DNA of 61,334 nucleotides, from the NCBI GenBank assembly GCA_023450615.1, contig JAEXGT010000026.1, positions 1 to 61,334 of the forward strand. Direction: 5' to 3'. The position numbers were made by a program, and so were the translations under genes. Shown here in pieces: positions 41,508 through 53,257 of this stretch. Below the pieces are notes generated by a model. The model worked only from the letters and a program-made list of their open reading frames with translations, was not told where the DNA came from and did not search any database. Position 1 is the stretch's first letter. Every line of letters starts with the position of its first letter. The DNA comes from Pseudomonadota bacterium. Lineage in GTDB: Bacteria > Pseudomonadota > Alphaproteobacteria > Rhizobiales > Beijerinckiaceae.

Positions 41508-41512
41508 GCTAA

Positions 41513-41536
41513 GTTACAATTTCTCAAAAATGTAAC
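41513..41536. promoter_or_regulatory. Inverted repeat upstream of mdh
   Basis: GTTACA (41513-41518) and TGTAAC (41531-41536) face each other over 12 bp in the 228-bp gap between the TetR gene and mdh. It could be the operator of the adjacent TetR regulator or part of the mdh promoter region; no clear -35/-10 pair is seen. Confidence 0.35.
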
Positions 41537-41735
41537 ATGAAATTTCCAGGCGGCCTTAACTATCTAAGCTGCTGATGTTGCGGGCAATTCTGATACAGCT
41601 AAGCTGAGGGCTGCCTTCAACGACGGCCAAAGCCTTGCGGGTTAACCTTTTGCTGGCTTGAAGCATGCCCATTTCTGGAGGTAAACAGCGCCACCCTTAA
41701 AAGGCGCTAGCCTCAGCAACATCCAAGGACAGACC

Positions 41736-42698
41736 ATGGCCCGGAAAAAGATCGCGCTCATCGGTGCAGGCCAGATCGGCGGTACGCTCGCTCATCTCGT
41801 CGGCTTGAAGGAACTCGGCGACGTCGTTCTCTTCGACATCGCGGAAGGCATCCCCCAGGGCAAAGGTCTCGACATTGCGGAATCCGCGCCGGTCGACGGG
41901 TTCGATGCCAAGTACAAGGGCGCGAACGATTATTCCGCCATTGAAGGCGCCGATGTGATCATCGTGACCGCCGGCGTGCCGCGCAAGCCCGGCATGAGCC
42001 GCGACGACCTGATCGGCATCAACCTGAAGGTTATGGAAGCCGTCGGAAACGGCATCAAGCAATATGCTCCGAACGCTTTCGTCATCTGCATCACCAACCC
42101 GCTCGACGCCATGGTGTGGGCGCTCCAGAAGTTCTCGGGCCTGAAGCCTGAGAAGATCGTCGGCATGGCCGGCGTTCTGGACTCGGCCCGCTTCCGCCAC
42201 TTCCTCGCCGAAGAGTTCAACGTCTCCGTCGAGGACGTGACCGCCTTCGTGCTCGGCGGCCACGGCGACGACATGGTGCCGCTGGTTCGCTACTCCACGG
42301 TCGCCGGCGTTCCGCTGCCCGATCTCGTGAAGATGGGCTGGACGTCTCAGGAGAAGCTCGACGCCATGGTCGAGCGCACCCGCAAGGGCGGCGGCGAGAT
42401 CGTCAATCTGCTCAAGACCGGCTCCGCATTCTACGCGCCTGCCGCTTCCGCCATCGCGATGGCCGAGAGCTATCTGAAGGACAAGAAGCGCGTCCTGCCC
42501 TGCGCCGCTTACCTCAACGGTCAGTACGGCGTGAAGGACATGTTCGTCGGCGTGCCGATCGTGATCGGCGAGAACGGCGTCGAGCGCATCGTCGAGGTCG
42601 AGTTCTCGGCTGAAGAGAAGGCCATGTTCGAGAAGTCGGTCGCGTCCGTGCAGGGCCTCGTGGACGCCTGCAAGCAGATCAATTCGGCGCTCGCCTAA
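41736..42698 (+). CDS. mdh: Malate dehydrogenase
   Basis: This 320-residue protein is the LDH-like malate dehydrogenase of alphaproteobacteria: GAGQIGGTLAHL (NAD loop), TAGVPRKPGMSRDDL (mobile loop arginines), ITNPLDAMVW, DSARFRHFLAEEF and the catalytic histidine in GGHGDDMVPLVRYS. It converts malate and oxaloacetate in the TCA cycle. It heads the mdh-sucCDAB-lpd group and is followed by a repeat element before sucC. Confidence 0.97.
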   Translation: MARKKIALIGAGQIGGTLAHLVGLKELGDVVLFDIAEGIPQGKGLDIAESAPVDGFDAKYKGANDYSAIEGADVIIVTAGVPRKPGMSRDDLIGINLKVMEAVGNGIKQYAPNAFVICITNPLDAMVWALQKFSGLKPEKIVGMAGVLDSARFRHFLAEEFNVSVEDVTAFVLGGHGDDMVPLVRYSTVAGVPLPDLVKMGWTSQEKLDAMVERTRKGGGEIVNLLKTGSAFYAPAASAIAMAESYLKDKKRVLPCAAYLNGQYGVKDMFVGVPIVIGENGVERIVEVEFSAEEKAMFEKSVASVQGLVDACKQINSALA

Positions 42699-42704
42699 AC
42701 ATTC

Positions 42705-42794
42705 ACGTCATGGCCGCACTTGCTGCGGCCATCCACGTCTTAACTCGCCACGCCGCCAAAGGCGTGGATGCCCGGGTCGAGCCTGGGCATGACG
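42705..42794 (+). repeat. Two-hairpin intergenic repeat, copy 1
   Basis: The gap between mdh and sucC holds two hairpins with five-base loops: 42710-42718 with 42724-42732 (loop CTTGC) and 42768-42776 with 42782-42790 (loop TCGAG, one G-T pair). The whole is flanked by ACGTCATGG and GGGCATGACG. A related element is at 49232-49319. The family resembles the dispersed palindromic repeats common between genes of Rhizobiales. Confidence 0.75.
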
Positions 42795-42807
42795 AAGAGG
42801 AAAACAC

Positions 42808-44007
<1,200 letters not shown>

Positions 44008-44019
44008 GGTTTCGAGCTG

Positions 44020-44907
44020 ATGTCCATTCTCATCGACAAGAACACCAAGGTCATCTGCCAGGGCTTTACCGGCAAGAACGGGACCTTCCACTCCGAGCAG
44101 GCCATCGCCTACGGCACCAAGATGGTCGGCGGCACCTCGCCCGGCAAAGGCGGCTCCACGCATCTCGGCCTGCCCGTGTTCGACACGGTCATGGAAGCGC
44201 GCGAGGCCACCGGCGCCGATGCGTCCGTCGTCTACGTTCCGCCTCCGGGCGCGGCCGATGCGATCTGCGAAGCCATCCAGGCCGAGATCCCGCTCATCGT
44301 CTGCATCACGGAAGGCATTCCGGTGCAGGACATGGTGCGCGTGAAGCGCTCGCTTTCGGGCTCCAAGTCGCGCCTCATCGGCCCGAACTGCCCCGGCATC
44401 GTGACGGCGGGTGAATCGAAGATCGGCATCATGCCGGCCAACATCTTCCGTCCGGGCTCGGTCGGCATCGTGTCGCGCTCCGGCACGCTGACCTATGAGG
44501 CCGTGTTCCAGACCACCAACGAAGGCCTTGGCCAGACCACCGCTGTCGGCATCGGCGGCGACCCGGTGAAGGGCACCGAGTTCATCGACATGCTCGACAT
44601 GTTCCTCTCCGATCCCAAGACCGAGTCGATCATCATGATCGGCGAGATCGGCGGCTCGGCCGAGGAAGAGGCTGCCGAGTTTATCGCCCGCGAGGCCAAG
44701 AAGGGCCGCAAGAAGCCGATGGTCGGCTTCATCGCAGGCCGCACGGCTCCTCCCGGACGCCGCATGGGCCATGCCGGCGCGATCATCTCCGGCGGCAAGG
44801 GCGGCGCGGAAGACAAGATCGCCGCCATGGAAGCCGCGGGCATCCGCGTGTCTCCGTCCCCGGCACGCCTCGGCAAGACCCTCGTCGAGGTTCTGAAGGG
44901 TCAATAA
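44020..44907 (+). CDS. sucD: Succinyl-CoA synthetase alpha subunit
   Basis: This 295-residue subunit has the CoA-binding Rossmann domain (VICQGFTGKNGTFHSEQAI), the GPNCPGIVTAGE loop and the phospho-histidine in GRRMGHAGAIISGGKGGA. Full length for the family. It pairs with SucC. It is followed by a strong hairpin before sucA. Confidence 0.97.
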   Translation: MSILIDKNTKVICQGFTGKNGTFHSEQAIAYGTKMVGGTSPGKGGSTHLGLPVFDTVMEAREATGADASVVYVPPPGAADAICEAIQAEIPLIVCITEGIPVQDMVRVKRSLSGSKSRLIGPNCPGIVTAGESKIGIMPANIFRPGSVGIVSRSGTLTYEAVFQTTNEGLGQTTAVGIGGDPVKGTEFIDMLDMFLSDPKTESIIMIGEIGGSAEEEAAEFIAREAKKGRKKPMVGFIAGRTAPPGRRMGHAGAIISGGKGGAEDKIAAMEAAGIRVSPSPARLGKTLVEVLKGQ

Positions 44908-44915
44908 CGAGAATA

Positions 44916-44939
44916 GGCCGCCCCGGTGTCGGGGCGGCC
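44916..44939 (+). promoter_or_regulatory. Hairpin between sucD and sucA
   Basis: GGCCGCCCCG (44916-44925) pairs perfectly with CGGGGCGGCC (44930-44939) around GTGT. A T-run (CTTTTTG) occurs only ten bases later, so termination would be inefficient; it may set the ratio of sucCD to sucAB messages. Confidence 0.6.
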
Positions 44940-44966
44940 AATCACCTTTTTGATGTGTAGGTTGCC

Positions 44967-47927
44967 ATGGCACGCCAAGACGCCAACGAAAATTTCCTGA
45001 ACACAGCTTTCCTCTATGGGGCGAACGCGTCCTATATCGAGGAGCTGCAGGCCCGTTACGAGAAGGATCCGAACTCGGTCGATGCCGAGTGGCAGGCATT
45101 CTTCGGTGCGTTGAAGGATGACAAGCAGGCTGTCGAGAAAGCGGCCAATGGTCCTTCTTGGGAAAAGCCGAACTGGCCGATCCATGCCAACGGAGAGCTG
45201 ATCTCCGCGCTCGACGGTAACTGGGCGCAGGTCGAGAAGGCCGTCGGCGACAAGATCAAGGCGAAGGCTCAAGACAAGGGCTCGCAGATCAGCCAGGCCG
45301 ATGTGCAGCAGGCAACTCGCGATTCCGTGCGCGCCATCATGCTGATCCGCGCCTATCGCGTGCGCGGTCACCTGCATGCGAAGCTCGATCCGCTCGGCAT
45401 CAATCCGCGTCCGAGCGATGAGGAATTGCATCCGTCCCATTACGGCTTCACGGACGCCGACTGGGACCGCAAGATCTTCCTCGACAACGTGCTCGGCCTC
45501 GAATTCGGCACGATCCGCGAGATCGTCGCCATTCTCGAGCGCACCTATTGCCAGACTCTCGGTGTCGAGTTCATGCACATCTCCGATCCGGTCGAGAAGG
45601 CCTGGATCCAGGAGCGCATCGAGGGTCCGGATAAGGAGATCTCCTTCACCAACGAAGGCAAGCGCGCCATCCTCAACAAGCTCGTCGAGGCAGAAGGCTT
45701 CGAGAAGTTTCTGGATGTCCGCTACACCGGCACCAAGCGCTTCGGCCTGGACGGCGGCGAGTCGCTGATCCCGGCACTCGAGCAGATCATCAAGCGCGGC
45801 GGCAATCTCGGCTGCAAGGAGATCGTGTTCGGCATGGCCCACCGCGGCCGCCTGAACGTTCTGACGCAGGTGATGGGCAAGCCGCACCGCGCGCTGTTCC
45901 ACGAGTTCAAGGGCGGCTCCTTCGCACCCGACGACGTGGAAGGCTCGGGCGACGTGAAGTACCACCTCGGTGCTTCCTCCGACCGTACCTTCGACGGCAA
46001 CAACGTCCACCTGTCGCTCACCGCCAACCCCTCGCACCTCGAGATCGTCGATCCGGTGGTGCTCGGCAAGGTGCGCGCCAAGCAGGACCAGCACGGCTGC
46101 ACGCCGGATAACCGCAGCGCGGTGATGCCGCTGCTCATCCACGGCGACGCCGCTTTCGCGGGCCAGGGCGTTGTGGCGGAGTGCCTTGGCCTTTCGGGCC
46201 TGCGCGGTCACCGCACCGGCGGTTCGATTCACTTCATCATCAACAACCAGATCGGCTTCACCACCGATCCGCGTTTCTCGCGCTCCTCGCCCTATCCATC
46301 GGATGTGGCGAAGATGGTCGAGGCTCCGATCTTCCACGTGAACGGCGACGATCCGGAAGCCGTGGTGTTCGCGGCGAAGGTCGCTACCGAATACCGCCAG
46401 CGTTTCCAGAAGCCTGTCGTCATCGACATGTTCTGCTACCGCCGCTTCGGTCATAACGAAGGCGACGAGCCGTCCTTCACGCAGCCGCTGATGTACCGCA
46501 AGATTCGTCAGCATCCGGGCATCATCGAGCTCTATTCCAAGAAGCTCATCGCGGAGGGCGTCGTCACCGAGGCCGAGGTCGAGGAGATGAAGGCGACTTG
46601 GCGCTCCAAGCTCGATGCCGAGTTCGACATCGCCGCCAACTACAAGCCCAACAAGGCCGATTGGCTCGATGGCCGCTGGTCGGGCCTCAAGGCCGTGCGC
46701 GAGGATCAGGACGATCCGCGCCGGGGCCAGACGGGCGTGCCCGTCGAGGCGCTCAAGCGCATCGGCGACGCCCTGACGAAGGTTCCGGAAGGCTTCCACG
46801 TTCACAAGACGATCCAGCGCTTCCTCGACAACCGCAAGAAGATGATGGACACGGGCGAGGGCTTCGACTGGGCCATGGCCGAGGCGCTTGCCTTCGGCTC
46901 GCTGCTTCTCGAAGGCCATCGCGTGCGTCTCTCCGGTCAGGATTGCGAGCGCGGCACCTTCTCGCAGCGCCACTCGGTTCTCACCGATCAGGAGAACGAG
47001 GAGCGTTACACGAACCTCAACCACATCTCCGAGGATCAGGCCCGCTACGAGGTCATCAACTCGATGCTCTCGGAAGAGGCGGTGCTCGGCTTCGAGTACG
47101 GCTACACGCTGTCCGAGCCGAATGCGCTCACTATGTGGGAAGCGCAGTTCGGCGACTTCGCCAACGGCGCGCAGGTCGTGTTCGACCAGTTCATCTCGTC
47201 GGGCGAACGCAAATGGCTGCGCATGTCGGGCCTCGTCTGCCTTCTGCCGCACGGCTATGAGGGCCAGGGCCCCGAACACTCCTCCGCACGTCTGGAGCGA
47301 TTCTTGCAGATGTGCGCCGAGGACAACATGCAGGTCGGCTATTGCTCGACTCCTGCCAACTACTTCCACATCCTGCGCCGTCAGCTGAAGCGCGACTTCC
47401 GCAAGCCGCTGATCCTGATGACGCCGAAGTCTCTGCTGCGTCACAAGCGCTGCACCTCGACCCTTGCGGACATTTCGGAAGGCACGTTCTTCCACCGTGT
47501 TCTGCAGGACGATGCGCAGACGGGCCGTGACGGCATCAAGCTGGTGAAGGACGACAAGATCCGCCGCGTCGTGATCTGCACGGGCAAGGTCTATTACGAC
47601 CTGCTCGAGGAGCGCGAGAAGCGGGGTATCGACGACGTCTACCTGCTGCGCGTCGAGCAGCTCTATCCGTTCCCGGCCAAGTCGCTGGCGGCAGAGCTCT
47701 CCCGCTTCAAGAAGGCCGACGTGGTGTGGTGCCAGGAAGAGCCCAAGAACATGGGCTCCTGGATGTTCGTCGAGCCCTATCTTGAATGGGTGCTGAAGAC
47801 GGCAGGCTCCAAAGTGGACCGTCCGCGCTATGTGGGCCGCCCGGCCTCCGCCGCGACTGCGACGGGTCTCATGTCGAAGCACATCGCCCAGCTGCAAGCT
47901 TTCCTCGACGAGGCTTTCGCGGCGTAA
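44967..47927 (+). CDS. sucA: 2-oxoglutarate dehydrogenase E1 component
   Basis: This 986-residue thiamine-dependent enzyme has the N-terminal FLYGANASYIEELQARYE segment, AHRGRLNVLTQVMGKP, the TPP region (IHGDAAFAGQGVVAE, INNQIGFTT) and C-terminal QEEPKNMGSW. It decarboxylates 2-oxoglutarate and hands the succinyl group to SucB. Full length. It shares an operon with sucCD and sucB-lpd; the gap to sucB is 62 bp. Confidence 0.97.
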   Translation: MARQDANENFLNTAFLYGANASYIEELQARYEKDPNSVDAEWQAFFGALKDDKQAVEKAANGPSWEKPNWPIHANGELISALDGNWAQVEKAVGDKIKAKAQDKGSQISQADVQQATRDSVRAIMLIRAYRVRGHLHAKLDPLGINPRPSDEELHPSHYGFTDADWDRKIFLDNVLGLEFGTIREIVAILERTYCQTLGVEFMHISDPVEKAWIQERIEGPDKEISFTNEGKRAILNKLVEAEGFEKFLDVRYTGTKRFGLDGGESLIPALEQIIKRGGNLGCKEIVFGMAHRGRLNVLTQVMGKPHRALFHEFKGGSFAPDDVEGSGDVKYHLGASSDRTFDGNNVHLSLTANPSHLEIVDPVVLGKVRAKQDQHGCTPDNRSAVMPLLIHGDAAFAGQGVVAECLGLSGLRGHRTGGSIHFIINNQIGFTTDPRFSRSSPYPSDVAKMVEAPIFHVNGDDPEAVVFAAKVATEYRQRFQKPVVIDMFCYRRFGHNEGDEPSFTQPLMYRKIRQHPGIIELYSKKLIAEGVVTEAEVEEMKATWRSKLDAEFDIAANYKPNKADWLDGRWSGLKAVREDQDDPRRGQTGVPVEALKRIGDALTKVPEGFHVHKTIQRFLDNRKKMMDTGEGFDWAMAEALAFGSLLLEGHRVRLSGQDCERGTFSQRHSVLTDQENEERYTNLNHISEDQARYEVINSMLSEEAVLGFEYGYTLSEPNALTMWEAQFGDFANGAQVVFDQFISSGERKWLRMSGLVCLLPHGYEGQGPEHSSARLERFLQMCAEDNMQVGYCSTPANYFHILRRQLKRDFRKPLILMTPKSLLRHKRCTSTLADISEGTFFHRVLQDDAQTGRDGIKLVKDDKIRRVVICTGKVYYDLLEEREKRGIDDVYLLRVEQLYPFPAKSLAAELSRFKKADVVWCQEEPKNMGSWMFVEPYLEWVLKTAGSKVDRPRYVGRPASAATATGLMSKHIAQLQAFLDEAFAA

Positions 47928-47989
47928 AACCCGCGAAAACTCTCCCCTTTCCCCGGGCCTTCACAAGCTCTGAAAAAGACTGAACGACC

Positions 47990-49222
47990 ATGGCAACCGA
48001 AATCCGCGTACCTACTCTCGGCGAATCCGTATCTGAGGCCACCATCGGCCGTTGGTTCAAGAAGCCCGGCGATGCCGTCAAGGCCGACGAACCCGTGCTC
48101 GAGCTCGAGACCGACAAGGTCACCCTCGAGGTGAATGCTCCGGCGAGCGGCACGCTCGGCGAGATCATCGCCAAGGACGGCGAGACGGTTGCTCCGGGCG
48201 CAGTGCTCGGCTCCATCGTCGAGGGCGGTGCTGCTGTTGCTCCTGCCGCGGCCCCCAAGGCCGAGGCTCCGAAGGCTGCTCCGGCTCCCGCCGCTGCGCC
48301 CGCACCAGCTGCGGCTGCTCCCGGCGCTGCGAAGGATCATGGTCCCGCCGTCGCCCGCATTGCGGCTGAAAGCGGCGTGAACCCGGCGAATGTCGGCGGC
48401 ACGGGCAAGGATGGCCGCGTGACGAAGGGCGACATGCTCGCCGCCATCGCTACCGGCGGTGCCGCTGCTTCCGCTCCTGCCGCTCCGGTTTCCGTGCGCG
48501 CGCCGTCCGCTCCGGTCGATGCCGAGCGTGAAGAGCGCGTGAAGATGACGAAGCTTCGTCAGACCATCGCCCGCCGCCTGAAGGACGCGCAGAACACCGC
48601 CGCCATGCTCACCACGTTCAATGACGTGGACATGAGCGCGGTGATGAACCTGCGCAGCCAGTACAAGGACGTATTCGAGAAGAAGCACGGCACCAAGCTC
48701 GGCTTCATGGGCTTCTTCACCAAGGCCGTGATCCAGGCTCTCAAGGATGTTCCGGCGGTCAATGCCGAAATCGACGGTCAGGATCTCGTCTACAAGAACT
48801 ACTACCACATCGGCATCGCTGTCGGCACCGAGAAGGGCCTCGTGGTTCCGGTGGTGCGCGACGCCGACCAGCTCTCGGTCGCGGGCATCGAGAAGACCAT
48901 CGCCGATTTCGGTCGTCGCGCTCGTGACGGCAAGCTCTCTATCGACGAGATGCAGGGCGGCACCTTTACCATCACCAATGGCGGCATCTACGGCTCGCTC
49001 ATGTCGACGCCGATCCTCAACGCGCCGCAATCGGGCATCCTCGGCATGCACCGCATCGAGGAGCGTCCGGTGGTCCGCAACGGCCAGGTGGTCGTGCGCC
49101 CGATGATGTATCTCGCGCTGTCCTACGATCACCGCATCGTCGACGGCAAGGACGCCGTGACCTTCCTCGTGCGCGTCAAGGACGCGCTCGAAGATCCGGC
49201 CCGCCTGGTTCTTGATCTCTAA
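47990..49222 (+). CDS. sucB: Dihydrolipoamide succinyltransferase (E2)
   Basis: This 410-residue protein has an N-terminal lipoyl domain (ETDKVTLEV lysine at about 43), an Ala/Pro-rich linker, the E3-binding domain (GPAVARIAAESGVNPANV) and a catalytic domain ending in the LSYDHRIVDGKDAVTFLV motif with catalytic His/Asp. Unlike the E2 at 9454, this one has a true acyltransferase domain. It builds the core of the 2-oxoglutarate dehydrogenase complex. Confidence 0.97.
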   Translation: MATEIRVPTLGESVSEATIGRWFKKPGDAVKADEPVLELETDKVTLEVNAPASGTLGEIIAKDGETVAPGAVLGSIVEGGAAVAPAAAPKAEAPKAAPAPAAAPAPAAAAPGAAKDHGPAVARIAAESGVNPANVGGTGKDGRVTKGDMLAAIATGGAAASAPAAPVSVRAPSAPVDAEREERVKMTKLRQTIARRLKDAQNTAAMLTTFNDVDMSAVMNLRSQYKDVFEKKHGTKLGFMGFFTKAVIQALKDVPAVNAEIDGQDLVYKNYYHIGIAVGTEKGLVVPVVRDADQLSVAGIEKTIADFGRRARDGKLSIDEMQGGTFTITNGGIYGSLMSTPILNAPQSGILGMHRIEERPVVRNGQVVVRPMMYLALSYDHRIVDGKDAVTFLVRVKDALEDPARLVLDL

Positions 49223-49231
49223 GAAAATCCA

Positions 49232-49319
49232 ACGTCATGGCCGGGCTTGCCCCGGCCATCTACGCTTTATAGCCTCACCTCAAAGACGTGGATGCCCGGA
49301 TCACCTCCGGGCATAACGT
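49232..49319 (+). repeat. Two-hairpin intergenic repeat, copy 2
   Basis: Between sucB and lpd two hairpins again have five-base loops: 49237-49245 with 49251-49259 (loop CTTGC) and 49292-49300 with 49306-49314 (loop TCACC). Compared with copy 1, several stem positions have changed on both arms so that pairing is kept, which supports a functional or mobile RNA/DNA structure rather than random sequence. Confidence 0.75.
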
Positions 49320-49335
49320 TAAGTGGAGACAAAAG

Positions 49336-50736
49336 ATGTCCTACGATCTCATCGTTATCGGCACCGGCCCCGGCGGCTATGTGGCCGCCATCCGCGCCGC
49401 GCAACTCGGCCTGAAGACCGCCGTCGTCGAAAAGCGCAAGACCCATGGCGGCACCTGCCTCAACGTGGGCTGCATTCCCTCCAAGGCCCTGCTGCACGCC
49501 TCGCACATGTTCGAAGATGCGCGCGATCACTTCGCCGATCTCGGCATCGGCGTCTCCGCGCCCTCGCTCGATCTCAAGAAGATGCAGGCCTTCAAGCAGG
49601 AAGGCGTCGACGGCAACACCAAGGGCGTCGAGTTCCTGCTGAAGAAGAACAAGATCGATGCCTTCATCGGCACGGCCCGCATCGCCGCTGTCGGCCAGGT
49701 GGAAGTCACCGCCGAGGACGGCACGAATCAGGTGCTCGAGACCAAGAACATCCTGGTCGCCACGGGCTCCGACGTCACGCGCCTTCCCGGCATCGAGATC
49801 GACGAGAAGGTGATCGTCTCCTCCACCGGCGCACTGGAACTCGAGAGCGTGCCGAAGCGCCTCGTGGTGATCGGCGCGGGCGTGATCGGGCTGGAGCTCG
49901 GCTCGGTTTGGCGCCGCCTCGGCTCGGAGGTTACCGTGGTGGAATATCTGGACCGCATCCTGCCCGGCATGGATGGCGAGGTTGCCAAGAACTTCCAGCG
50001 TATCCTCGGCAAGCAGGGCTTCCAGTTCAAGCTCGGTGCGAAGGTTACCGGCGTGAAGAAGACCGGCAACGGTGCGACCCTTACCTTCGAGCCGGCAGCC
50101 GGGGGCGCCGCGGAAACCATCGAGGCCGATGTGGTGCTCGTGGCCGTGGGCCGGGTGCCGTATACGCAGGGCCTCGGCCTCGACCGCGTGGGCGTTCAGC
50201 TCGACAATCGCGGCCGCATCCAGACGGACGCGCATTTCGCCACCAACGTCACCGGCATCTACGCCATCGGTGACGTGATCGCGGGTCCCATGCTCGCGCA
50301 CAAGGCCGAGGACGAGGGCGTCGCCGTTGCCGAGATCCTCGCCGGCAAGGCAGGCCACGTGAACTACGACGTGATCCCGAGCGTGGTCTACACGTTCCCC
50401 GAGGTCGCCTCCGTCGGCAAGACGGAAGAGGAGCTGAAGGCTGCGGGCATCGCCTACAATGTGGGCAAGTTCCCCTTCACGGCCAATGGCCGCGCGAAGG
50501 TGAACCGCACCACGGATGGCTTCGTGAAGATTCTCGCCGACGCCGCCACCGACAAGGTGCTCGGCGTGCATATCATCGGTCCGGAAGCGGGCAACCTCAT
50601 TCACGAGGCGGCGATCACCATGGAGTTCGGCGGCTCGTCGGAGGACATGGCCCGCACCTGCCACGCGCATCCGACCCTCGCGGAAGCTGTGAAGGAAGCC
50701 GCCTTGGCGGTGGAGAAGCGCGCCATCCATATGTAA
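49336..50736 (+). CDS. lpd: Dihydrolipoyl dehydrogenase (E3)
   Basis: This 466-residue flavoprotein has GTGPGGYVAAIRAAQLG (FAD), the redox disulfide GGTCLNVGCIPSKALL, the NAD domain (VIGAGVIGLELGSVW) and the C-terminal HAHPTLAEAVKEAAL with the active His-Glu pair. ATG 49336 is chosen because MSYDLIVIGTGPGG is the family N-terminus. It reoxidises lipoamide of SucB, and could also serve the E2 at 9454, which has no E3 next to it. Confidence 0.97.
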   Translation: MSYDLIVIGTGPGGYVAAIRAAQLGLKTAVVEKRKTHGGTCLNVGCIPSKALLHASHMFEDARDHFADLGIGVSAPSLDLKKMQAFKQEGVDGNTKGVEFLLKKNKIDAFIGTARIAAVGQVEVTAEDGTNQVLETKNILVATGSDVTRLPGIEIDEKVIVSSTGALELESVPKRLVVIGAGVIGLELGSVWRRLGSEVTVVEYLDRILPGMDGEVAKNFQRILGKQGFQFKLGAKVTGVKKTGNGATLTFEPAAGGAAETIEADVVLVAVGRVPYTQGLGLDRVGVQLDNRGRIQTDAHFATNVTGIYAIGDVIAGPMLAHKAEDEGVAVAEILAGKAGHVNYDVIPSVVYTFPEVASVGKTEEELKAAGIAYNVGKFPFTANGRAKVNRTTDGFVKILADAATDKVLGVHIIGPEAGNLIHEAAITMEFGGSSEDMARTCHAHPTLAEAVKEAALAVEKRAIHM

Positions 50737-50745
50737 TATGGATTC

Positions 50746-51372
50746 ATGGCAAAACTCCACTTCATCCATTCGGTAATGAATGCAGGCAAGACGACCCATC
50801 TCCTGCAGGTTCGTTACAACTACGTCGAGAACGGCGGAAATGTCCTGCTGTTCACGAGTTTGGTCGATGACCGCTTCGGCGTCGGCAAGGTGAAGTCCCG
50901 CATCGGCCTCGAGGCCGATGCGATCCCGCTGAAGAAGGACGACGATATCGGTGCCTTCGTAGCGGCGGAGCATGCCAGGAAAAAGGTGACCGTCGTCCTC
51001 ATCGACGAGGTTCAGTTCATGACCGCCGAACAGGTCCGTCAGCTGGCCTGGATCGTCGACGAGCTGAAAATCCCCGTCATGGCCTATGGGCTGAAGAACA
51101 ACGTGTATGGCACGCTGTTCAGCGACGCCATCGCAACGATCATGGCGCTGGCCGAGGATTTTCAGGAAATCAAGCAGCTCTGCCATTGCGGCCGCAAGGC
51201 CACGATGATCCTGAAGTTCGATCCTAATGGCGAAGCGGTTCGCTCAGGCCCGGTGATCGAGATCGGCGGCGAAAGCCGCTATGTCTCCGTCTGCCGTCCG
51301 CATTGGACAAAGGGCGATATCGGCCCCGCCGCGCGGCAATTATTGGCGGAAGCCGTGGTTGCTGCGGAGTAA
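50746..51372 (+). CDS. tdk: Thymidine kinase, type II
   Basis: This 208-residue protein has the P-loop MNAGKTTHLL, the Walker B/catalytic LIDEVQFM, and zinc-site cysteines (LCHCGRKA, VCRPHW), all type II thymidine kinase features. It phosphorylates thymidine for nucleotide salvage. It starts 9 bp after lpd, so it may be cotranscribed with the suc operon. It faces the ankyrin-like gene with its terminator inside that gene's end. Confidence 0.93.
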   Translation: MAKLHFIHSVMNAGKTTHLLQVRYNYVENGGNVLLFTSLVDDRFGVGKVKSRIGLEADAIPLKKDDDIGAFVAAEHARKKVTVVLIDEVQFMTAEQVRQLAWIVDELKIPVMAYGLKNNVYGTLFSDAIATIMALAEDFQEIKQLCHCGRKATMILKFDPNGEAVRSGPVIEIGGESRYVSVCRPHWTKGDIGPAARQLLAEAVVAAE

Positions 51373-51383
51373 ATCGCGGAAAG

Positions 51384-52192
51384 TTACCGCTTGCTGGCCG
51401 CCTTGGGCGGCCATTGCTTTTTCTGGCGAAGTGCACGGCCTTCCGCAGCCGTCGGCGCGGGATCGGGAAAGCCGATGGCGTGCAGGCGCTGTAAGAGTTC
51501 GAGCCTGTGTTGGTTCATGCGGCTCGAATGATCCCAGGCTGGGACGCGGCCTGCTCTCTCGGCGATGGAGCCGAGGGTCGAGCCCAGCGAATCCATCACC
51601 CAGGGCGACGCGCCGAGATCGAGAAACTTCAAGACCATGTCGAACCGGCGCGTCATGGCGGCTGACAACGCGACGGATCCACCGGCCATGGCCGGCATGT
51701 CGAGATCGGCGCCATTGCGAATGTAGAAATCGAGCACTGCGTCGTTGCGGGTATCGAGAGCGGTGACGATGAGCAGTTCGCCGTCGCCGTAATTGTCGAG
51801 GCTGGCGCCCGCCGCTGTCAGCCGCTCCAGCCAGCGGATGCTGCCTTTGACGGTGGCGGAATGCAGCGCCTGTCCCGCAATCTTGCCCTTCGGCGGGCCC
51901 AATGCGTTCCATGTGACGAGTGTGTCGAAGGCTTTGCGCTGATCCGCGATGACTGCGATCTCGACCCAACTCGTGGTCTTGCGTCCGATGGCCTGCGGAT
52001 CGACGGCTTTCGACGACAGCAGCCTCGTCATGGTTTCGATATCGCCGGAGGCTACCGCCAGAGCCATCTGCTTGTCGGCGGGAGAATCGAAATACATGTC
52101 GGGGCCGGAAGCCGTGGCCGAGGCTGGATATCCAAACAATCCGAGGATCGTGAACAGAAGGGCGCGAAGGCCACCTCGGAGCCGCGGAAGAA

Positions 52193-52196
<4 letters not shown>
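51384..52196 (-). CDS. Ankyrin-repeat-like exported protein
   Basis: This 270-residue protein begins with a likely signal sequence (MILPRLRGGLRALLFTILGL then YPASATASG) and has degenerate ankyrin-type repeats (KQMALAVASGDIETMTRLLSS, QALHSATVKGSIRWLERLTA, LSAAMTRRFDMVLKFLDLGA). These mediate protein-protein contacts; the partner is unknown. Its ATG overlaps the xerC stop by ATGA, so it is made by coupled translation. The C-terminus is Lys/Arg rich. Confidence 0.78.
51395..51422 (+). terminator. Terminator of tdk inside the convergent gene
   Basis: TGGCCGCC (51395-51402) pairs with GGCGGCCA (51406-51413) around TTG, followed by TTGCTTTTT. It lies in the last codons of the minus-strand ankyrin-like gene. 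Confidence 0.6.
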
Positions 52197-53239
<1,043 letters not shown>

Positions 53240-53257
53240 AGGTTAACTCCTTATCGC

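Noticed and set aside
44901..47897. A 998-codon minus-strand open frame
   Set aside because: Fully antisense to sucA; it has no family features.
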